Origin: Norana najaformis | Taxonomy: Eukaryota > Annelida > Clitellata > Crassiclitellata > Hormogastridae | Length of the DNA: 64,000 bases | Assembly (NCBI GenBank): GCA_964023275.1 | Contig: OZ029921.1 | Span: forward strand, 29,247,230-29,311,229 | Direction: 5' to 3' | Part shown: positions 55,266 through 64,000 of the stretch, in pieces | How the letters are laid out: the number at the start of each line of letters is the position of its first letter | Numbering within the stretch: position 1 is the first letter of the stretch | Program-made: the position numbers and the translations under genes | Notes under the pieces: generated by a model | Databases searched by the model: none | The model's input: the letters and a program-made list of their open reading frames with translations, nothing else | What the model was told of the DNA's origin: nothing

Positions 55266-55387
55266 ATTGTTAGGTAACTTTACTATGGAATAAAACAACA
55301 GCTAGATTTTGGGTTGATATTTGGAATTTTCTTGAAGTACTGCTATTGGCGATTCGTCTTCATTTTATGTGGACTTGCGTTTTTCAG

Positions 55388-57455
<2,068 letters not shown>

Positions 57456-58063
57456 CGTCTTAGGAGCTTTCTTTTTTTATGGACAATTTTGAGAAGTACA
57501 TGTAGTTTTATTTTGACTCTAGTACAAAAATGTGTTTAGACTGCTGAGTGCCGACTGCTGAATTTTACAATTGTCTTTGTTGCCATTTTTAAATGACTTG
57601 ATTCTAAAGATTTTCTAACCACCAGAACATCTAAGAGGTTCTTGAAGACATTATAGCAGATACTTACATGCATTTGTGCATACATCTCTATATATGTAGC
57701 ATGTTTCTGGTAGTATATTGTTATGCTCTGTGAGTTAACATTCCAATAGTGAATAATTGATATGAATATTATATGATATGATATTAACTGAATATGATAT
57801 TTGCATGTAAAAATGACAAGCAGGGGTATCAAATGAGGTCAAGAGGCTGAATCTGCTCAACTCAGTCTGAAGACCTGTAGCACAGCAGTAGATGTACACT
57901 GAAATATGATGCTGAAGTTCTGTTGCATGGAGCTCCTAATTACCCCAATTAGCTACAACAACTCATTTATTATGCAACTTTTTAACAGCCGAATTGCAGC
58001 AGGCCAGATTATTTAATTGCTAGGTATGTCAGCTATAATGTGTACACTTACTGTACACTGTTG

Positions 58064-58195
58064 ATGAGAAGATCTGGCAAGGGAAATTGACCACCACCCC
58101 TGAATATGCTCTGGCTAAGAATAATGAAGTTGGTAACACTTCATACCCATGGTTGCTTCTCAGGTCTAACTCACGGGACAGCTGTTCAGAAATCA
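58064..58195 (+). mobile_element. SINE family T2, partial
   Basis: It matches the body of 41749-42035 (ggctaagaataatgaagttg, gtaacacttcatacccatgg, gcttctcaggtctaactcac). The tRNA-like head is missing. Confidence 0.65.
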
Positions 58196-58682
58196 ATAAC
58201 TTACAGTTACGTAAGTCAACAATGAATTATCTGCTTTCTATGACAGCTTGGAATTTATAATCAAAATTCAGTTGTGAAGATTCCAGGTCTTGGCTGGTAG
58301 CAGAAATGGTTTGTTTGATCCCATATTCTACAAAATATGGAAATAATAAGCTTTAATTCCGCCCTCTGTAAACACTAATAAAAAGTAACATTTAAGAGCA
58401 AGATCATCTTCAAGTAACAAAAGGACAATGTGTTTAAATGGAGCTACTGAAGCTCTTGAAGATGGGGCACCAGATGTGCCCAGCCCTGGCCCACAGTTTC
58501 TGACAGACAATCAGTCTGTTTTTGTTCATTACAACTTTTTTATATATCACCTTTATTTCAGTGCAGCTACATTATACTAAACTTTTATTTCATGTTTTTC
58601 TGACTGTTGGAATTTCATTGGTGCAAGAATGCTGCTTCAATTCCCCCGAACTTCACGGTTAGTCGATATTTATGATGAAAAA

Positions 58683-58925
58683 ACATTTTCTATAGCGACC
58701 GTCTTTCCTCGACCATGCCGGGTGAGATCCTTTACCACTGCTATCCGCCATTTAAGATCCCCGTGCACGTACCGTAGATTAAAAGACATAGACAAAAAAA
58801 GTCTTGTCGTAATCATAATCCCGGAGATTTCTACAACAAAAAATCGATAGGAAAAAGTGTTCGGTTCCAGATCAAGATCCAAGAGTCAGGCAGGGAGACA
58901 GCGTGGCAGCTATGGTGGGTGATGT
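58683..58925 (-). mobile_element. Fused remnants: SINE T1 fragment (58683-58785) and LINE L-A tail (58800-58925)
   Basis: 'ttttctatagcgaccgtctttcctcgacc' and 'gccatttaagatccccgtgcac' are T1 body sequence with internal loss. Starting at 'cgtaatcataatcccggaga' the L-A tail follows, up to 'tccaagagtcaggcagggag'. Both are in minus sense. One may have inserted into the other. Confidence 0.65.
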
Positions 58926-59042
58926 TTGGGAGTGGTTTCAAACTTAGAATAGAACATTATTACAGATTTATTTGTGTATATCGAAATTTTTACTTATATG
59001 TGTGTTTCTTTAGCTGCACTTTGATGTGATTTCTTTCACATC

Positions 59043-61862
59043 ATGGAAGAAAAATTTGTTAGGCTAGCAAGGTCAGTAAAGTTTTATGTATTTTTGTTTT
59101 TTACAGCCATTCGTAATCGTAATCCCGCGATTTCTACAGCGCCCACGGAGACCAGCTCAGTCAAAAGAAAATCGATAGGCAGAAGGGTTCGGTTCCAGGT
59201 CAAGATCCAAGAGTCAGACAGAGAGACAGCGTGTCAGGTACGGATGACGGTGGGTGGTGTTTGAGATTGGAGCGGAAAGAGGGATAAAAGGAAGGGAATC
59301 TGGATAGGGTATGTGAAAGAGGAGTGAAAAAGAAGCCGTTGATGTAAATTTCAATGATTTCCACAGTTTGGCCAGAAGTGCGCCGAAGGTCCTGGTCAGG
59401 AAACTACCTTGATCAGATCTGTTTATGAAGCCATTGTGTTTAAACTTCTTAACCAATAGATGCTAGTTTACTGAACTTACTTTGTGCTGTTTTCTCATGC
59501 TGTTAGACTTACTTTGTATAAGAATTGAGCTTTCAGAGTATTTTCCTCTTAATTCACCCGCTGGCACTTAATACTGTGGTGGAAATTAATTCTGTTGGGT
59601 GCTATTTTACTTAAATCTAGTAAAAGTTCTTGGTTTTGACTTAGATTTGCAACTACATGTTTGTCTTCTTGATAGGTTTGCCAATTTTGTTTCTGTTCTG
59701 AATCGAGGTGGCAGAAGCGCTACTGTCAGATGTCCAGTGCCATCGGTGGATGAAATTAATCGTGCAGGTGAGTTTGTTTCTGACTGGAGACTTAGGAGAA
59801 AGTTGATCAGTCATTAATATTCTACATCAATAATATTTTCTTAGCAAACTCGTTTTCTGTTGTAAGGGTCATTTTGGTCATCGTGTTTTAGTAAGTGAGT
59901 AAGTAAGCTAACATTTATAGCGCGCTTAAACAAAACTAGTCTTTGCTTGTTTCCTTGGCATCAAATGGCCTGATGATGAAACAGCGTGGGGTTTTTGCGA
60001 GGTGTTTTTACAATGAGAACTGCAAAATATGTAGTAGCCTCCACGGCAGTTTAATCTGTTCACATAAGGTCATGATGTTTGTATTTGCATGTGTATCTGA
60101 GCATTTATATGGTGCCTTTTCAAGAACCTGTCAAAGACCTGTTGCTCGTTCCTCCAAAGCCACTGTAAGGATATCAGTGAACTGCTTGAAGTTTAAATAA
60201 TTTCTGCCGATTTTCTGCGATTTACTATGAAGACAATTCTAAATGCTTGTTACTGTTGCAGAGAAGATCCCCCTGGGTAATCTTGGTTGAATTTTAGTTT
60301 TATTTTCTTGTATTTGCTTTCTGCTCTTATTTACTGTTTAAAGCATCTACTTGTGTAACTATAAGAGACCGAAGCAGTTTGAGTCTTGCTTAAAGTCTCT
60401 GTACAGTTACCATCTTAGGTGATAGTTGCACCTGCACATCTGTGGTACAAGACAGGCAGTCGTTTGATCAGTATCTAGTGTACTTCTTATTGATGAATTG
60501 CTGTTACTTTCTAATTTGATAGATTGCACATGCATTTCAGTATGTTTTTTCCAGTTCTTCTTAATTATTTGAATTTTACAGCATATCGGTGACTTTCTGT
60601 TATGTTTTGTTTGTTGTTGCAGATGGCATATTTTTCTGATGCGTTGTAGGTGGAAGTACTTGTTAGTTATTATTATTAAAGTGCATTTGTTTTTCGTTAT
60701 AACAAGTTCCAAGTGCAGTTTTACTTCTGTTAACCCTCATCCACATTGGTCATGAGAATTATTGCATGCATGGGGTCCGCCTGGAATGCATGCTTCTAGT
60801 GATATTTGCCTTCCAACATCAAAACAGCCTAAGTTCTTCTTGAAACATAGTAACACAATAGTTACCATTAAGTAGGTCTTAACTTGTCATTAGAAAGAAT
60901 ATTTTATTATACAAATCAGATAAATGTTATATAATGAATGTAACATGTTATGCTCATCAAAGCAAACTGTTCAATTTAAGCTTAGTTTAATTCAAGAATT
61001 TCAATTGAATGAAGAAAGTTAACTATCAAGCTAAGCACAAATCCTGGTTTAAAGATGCTGTTTCTCAAAATTTGATTTATTGTAACTGCATCTCTATCAT
61101 TGGTAAATTTCAGGTGGCTTTTCAACTTGGCGAATCTTAAGCTGGTTCAGGTCTGCCAGATTAGTGGCTTTTCATTCTGCGGATCAACAAACTGGCTCCT
61201 CATTTCTCGAGTTTAATAAACTGACTAGTAACTGCCACTACTTTGCTGCTAGCTTAAGGATTCACATGAGTGAGGCCCTCTATAAGATCACGTGTAACCA
61301 TCAACCTCCTTCACTTTCTTTTGAGTTTAGCTTGGGATATACAGGAAATTCATCGCTGAACATAGTTGAGGTACTGTCAGATAAGACGTCTGATACAATC
61401 TTGGCCAGACATGTAATCCAGTGCGTCTTATTGGACAGGGTTACGCGAAGACCAACGCCGATACCAGATTGGTGGAGATGCAAGTATGAGCCATTCGTTG
61501 TGGGAAATCAAAAACTGGCCTTGCCCACATATCCAGTACCTAAAGAAAATACCTACGGGTATTCTTTGAAGACGTCTTGGAATGATTTAGATGCGAACAT
61601 GCATGTCGGACACTTGTCTTATGCCAGATTCTGTTTCGATGCGGCCATGGATGCGGTGAGGAATGAATTCTATGCTGGTTTCCACGACGATATCTTGAAG
61701 TACAATGTGAAAGCTTTCGAGTCGACCTACAAAGGTGAATTGCGAGCCAGAGACTCGCTGACAGTTGTCACGTGGCAGAATTCTCAGAATCCGCTTCTGC
61801 TTCACTTTAGCATTGAAAAAGACGGAAAAGTGATCTACCAGAGTTCTGCGGAATTTTTCTGA
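59043..61862 (+). CDS. Double-hotdog acyl thioesterase-like protein, copy C
   Basis: Exons 59043-59071, 59676-59767 and 61114-61862 give 289 residues, phases 2 and 1 as in A and B. The opening MEEKFVRLAR parallels the short N-termini of A and B. Here the ATG is about 30 bases inside its exon (acceptor at 59013). Exon 2 (NRGGRSATVRCPVPSVDEIN) and exon 3 (TWRILSWFRSARLVAFHSAD) align closely with B. The first hotdog has GNSSLN and TRRPTPIPDWW. The second has SWNDLDANMHVGHLSY, so Asp200, Asn202 and His204 are kept but HVN is HVG (Gly206). Intron 1 contains an L-A LINE end. Whether the Gly affects catalysis cannot be said from sequence. This is the last copy seen; nothing similar lies in the final 2 kb. 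Confidence 0.85.
59105..59430 (-). mobile_element. LINE family L-A 3' end with part of the ORF2 C-terminus
   Basis: The L-A tail at 59105-59225 (cgtaatcgtaatcccgcgat ... ggttccaggtcaagatccaa) continues on the minus strand into a degenerate coding end (HIPYPDSLPFIPLSAPISN), like the other long L-A copies. It lies in intron 1 of thioesterase C. Confidence 0.7.
59889..60150 (-). repeat. Dispersed repeats: R-G copy (59889-59945) and catttatatggtgcc copy (60095-60150)
   Basis: The first matches 10361-10430 (gtaagctaacatttatagcg). The second matches 17845-17900 (gcatttatatggtgcctttt). Both are in intron 2 of thioesterase C. Confidence 0.6.
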
Positions 61863-62356
61863 TAATTCTACAGTTTATTAAATGGAGTATGCATTGTGTT
61901 TATAGCTCAAGATGCAAGATTTAATTATTGAATATATAATTAATACTGCAACAATTTTAATTATTATAGCGGTGCATTAACCTGATGGGGTTCTAGCATG
62001 AAGACAATTTGTACGCATGGCTGTACTAAATATCATCACATGAACACAATTTAAGTGTTTAACATGTCAGTGGATCCACTAATTTGGACACATCAGTCAG
62101 ACTGCTAAAATTTAAAGTGTTTCTCTTATAAAATTTACCAGCTTTTGCTAGTTTTATAGCAGCAAATCAAAATCCTATTTCCCTACATGATTACTACTAG
62201 AAACATAAAACTGGACTTTGTGAGATCTTGTATTAAAAAAGCAGTGACTGGTTTAAATTCACATATTCTTTGTTGCTTGAGACTAAACTTTATGCTTTAC
62301 TTACAGATAAAGTATAAAAGATAAACTGTATGTACATATTTATGTACACACATAGG

Positions 62357-62560
62357 TTTCTCAGTAAAGACCATAGAGCCTCAATCCTGCTCAGTTTTCC
62401 GTGATTTTATTGGGTAAGATCCTTCCCAGTGCTGTCTGTTCAAATGGGTGCCACATAATTTAAGGTCCACATGTACAGATTGTGCTAACCTGAGGTACAG
62501 ATCTCTGAAATATTGTCACAACTGGTATGCAAACTGGCTTCTCATGCACAGAGGAGCTTT
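62357..62560 (-). mobile_element. tRNA-derived SINE, family T1 (diverged)
   Basis: It shares 'gattttattgggtaagatccttccca', 'caaatgggtgccacataatttaaggtcca' and 'gcacagaggagctttgatgta' with other T1 copies, but many CpG sites have decayed, so it is an older copy. Confidence 0.75.
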
Positions 62561-63277
62561 GATGTAATCCTCAACTCTCCTGGAAGGGAATGTACAGTTG
62601 TTGATTAAGCTTATGAAGTTTAGTAACCTCTAGTTTTAATTTTACCGTATTTTAGTACTTAACTAACTCTAAGTTATTCTTTAGTTTTTGGCTTGCTGAA
62701 CAATAATCCTTCATTATTTTTTTATTTGAACGTTAAACTGAGCACTTCTATTCGAATTCAAACACTTCTTTGAACACCAACAATACAGAGGTAAAATGTC
62801 GATCCTTGATGAAAGTCGTTTGGTTTGACATGTCTTTATATAAACTGGCCTGCATTAAGCACAGTTCCAAAACGTTTCTTTTGTTATAGTTTGGTGTGGT
62901 AGGTCAGAATTAGTGGCTTAATTTGTGGAGTCTTCTGGTTCATCGTTGACTTCCGCTGGCACATTTCTTTTTAATCTATGATCCGGGTTTTGATGATCCA
63001 TCTGTTCAAACGTTTATTGTGGCACTTAAAAAATATGTTGCGTTGTGCTATCTGGAAGTACAGAACTACCATCAATGACTTTCAGCAACTGACGCAACAA
63101 AAACAAAGGTAGCATACCCGTAGTTTATGGTAACATACTGAAGTCCCTTCAAACCAAGTTTAGCTTAGCGTCGTCGGACCGTCGGAGTATCTGTATGTTG
63201 TCAAGAGACAATGTCCCCACGGACCAGCTGCGTGACTGGCCCTACTAACCCGCTGCAGGACTTGGTCTGCTGGCCTG

Positions 63278-63518
63278 GTTAGCTACAATTGATTAATGTG
63301 TACGTCAAGGCGGCTCTGAGCGTGGGCATGACTGTTCGCGTCCCGGTCGTGGTTTTTTCGCAGAAATTCTAATCTCGTGCTACACGAGGACCTTCAATGG
63401 CGTGGCGCCCATTCAAACGGGCAGCGGTGGTGGAGGATCCCATCCGATAAATTCACTGAAAAAAACAGCAAGATCGAGGCGATAAGGTCGCTTTAGAAAA
63501 ACGTTTACATTTATTTAA
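63278..63518 (+). mobile_element. tRNA-derived SINE, family T1 (well preserved)
   Basis: A plus-oriented copy: gttagctacaattgattaat head, TGTTCGCGTCCCGGTCGTGG B-box region, body gcgtggcgcccattcaaacg and tccgataaattcactgaaaa, then 3' end 'tcgctttagaaaaacgtttacatttattt'. CpGs are largely intact, so it is relatively young. Confidence 0.85.
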
Positions 63519-63762
63519 GCATACATTTACTAGACCCCTCCGTTGACTTGGCCCTTTAGCCCACTGCGTGAGGAGTGCTAGCTCCGTCTTAGCGGTCTGT
63601 CAATTCCTTCACAGTAGGCCTCATGAAAGTTAATGCTGGGGTGGTCCCTTAAGGACGGCAGCAGAGAGGAGATAAAGGATCACGCAAATACGGACAAATG
63701 CGGACAAGGGGAGGGAAGGTTATGCCAAAATTCGGATGTCCACGTCTAAATTAATTTTTTGG

Positions 63763-63840
63763 TACAGTTATTTCAGCACGCCTGTGCCTTAAATTTTAAC
63801 TTCGGTCACGCAGCAGACCGTCATATCTACTCAAAGACTC
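63763..63840. repeat. Dispersed repeat family R-C, third copy
   Basis: It matches 20825-20905 and 35925-36010 (acagttatttcagcacgcct, aacttcggtcacgcagcaga). Confidence 0.55.
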
Positions 63841-64000
63841 CACAAACGCCGTCATCACATTGCAAAAAGCATCAATCGATGGTCGCTTCGACCGAGTTTG
63901 CAGTCAGAATCATTACGCATTGGAGAAGCCAGGTGGAAATCCAATACGCTGCGGTGGGTAAGCAAGCCGAAACCGACGAGTTTTAAGGTCAGTTCTGAAC

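Larger units (their letters stand above)
51375..55387. other. Spacer between thioesterases A and B
   Basis: After the A 3' UTR (AATAAA at 51681-51686) this is AT-rich. It holds a minus-sense LINE tail (52908-53050), a possible small membrane-protein ORF (53169-53441), a dispersed repeat (54285-54365) and an L-B LINE end (54960-55265). Non-coding 5' exons of thioesterase B should lie here. Confidence 0.55.
57456..59042. other. Spacer between thioesterases B and C
   Basis: The B 3' UTR is followed by a T2 SINE fragment (58064-58195), a T1 SINE fragment (58683-58785) and an L-A LINE tail (58800-58925), the last two almost touching. A splice acceptor at 59012-59013 (tttctttag) would begin the exon holding the C start codon. 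The remainder is AT-rich with no recognised gene. Confidence 0.55.
61863..64000. other. Region downstream of thioesterase C to the window edge
   Basis: This holds the C 3' UTR (ATTAAA near 61879), then two T1 SINEs in opposite orientation (62357-62560 and 63278-63518) and an R-C repeat copy (63763-63840). 62570-63270 appears unique and non-coding. The open frame at 63759-63986 begins inside the R-C repeat and is not supported as a gene. Confidence 0.55.

Overview
The window is animal nuclear DNA. Genes are split into many short exons with GT-AG introns. Introns are long, AT-rich and full of LINE and SINE debris and microsatellites, and protein families are metazoan (CARD, C-type lectin plus sushi, TLCD-type TLC protein, mitochondrial SUGCT). 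The mix of tRNA-derived SINEs, CR1/L2-like LINE tails and lineage-expanded lectin and CARD genes suggests a marine invertebrate (deuterostome, lophotrochozoan or cnidarian). I cannot name the species from sequence alone. No rRNA, functional tRNA or CRISPR array was seen, and no retrovirus, LTR element or Polinton was recognised.

Layout, left to right. (1) 301-7451, minus: a SUGCT-like mitochondrial CoA-transferase, 11 exons in the window, with the C-terminal ~100 residues off the left edge. (2) 7452-10756: divergent intergenic region with decayed LINE pieces. (3) 10757-18485, plus: a five-exon TLCD1/TLCD2-like membrane protein. (4) 18486-22662: 3' flank with a clean 98-bp tandem duplication and a TA-flanked MITE. 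(5) 22663-23570, minus: a two-exon, 109-residue secreted or membrane-anchored Gly-rich protein whose upstream region carries CCAAT and a palindromic E-box. (6) 26565-37885, plus: an 11-exon cell-surface lectin (signal peptide, two C-type lectin domains, sushi, ~700-residue Thr/Gln mucin stalk, second sushi, transmembrane helix). (7) 40374-44149, minus: a three-exon CARD protein with a C-terminal beta-rich, possibly OB-fold domain. Its large intron holds a pseudogene fragment of the thioesterase family found next door. (8) 48230-61862, plus: three tandem three-exon paralogues of a double-hotdog (acyl-ACP/4HBT-type) thioesterase with identical intron phases and diverging active-site motifs.

The genes do not form one pathway. 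SUGCT (mitochondrial acyl-CoA transfer), TLCD (phospholipid acyl composition) and the thioesterases (acyl-thioester hydrolysis) all touch acyl metabolism. The mucin lectin and the CARD protein look like surface and intracellular immune components. Co-location is most simply chance, but the thioesterase fragment inside the CARD gene shows that the thioesterase array once reached further left.

The most interesting candidates are the CARD plus OB-like protein, the thioesterase array with its altered catalytic motifs, and the repeat-driven mucin lectin. A small head-to-head telomeric palindrome lies between the CARD gene and the thioesterase array.
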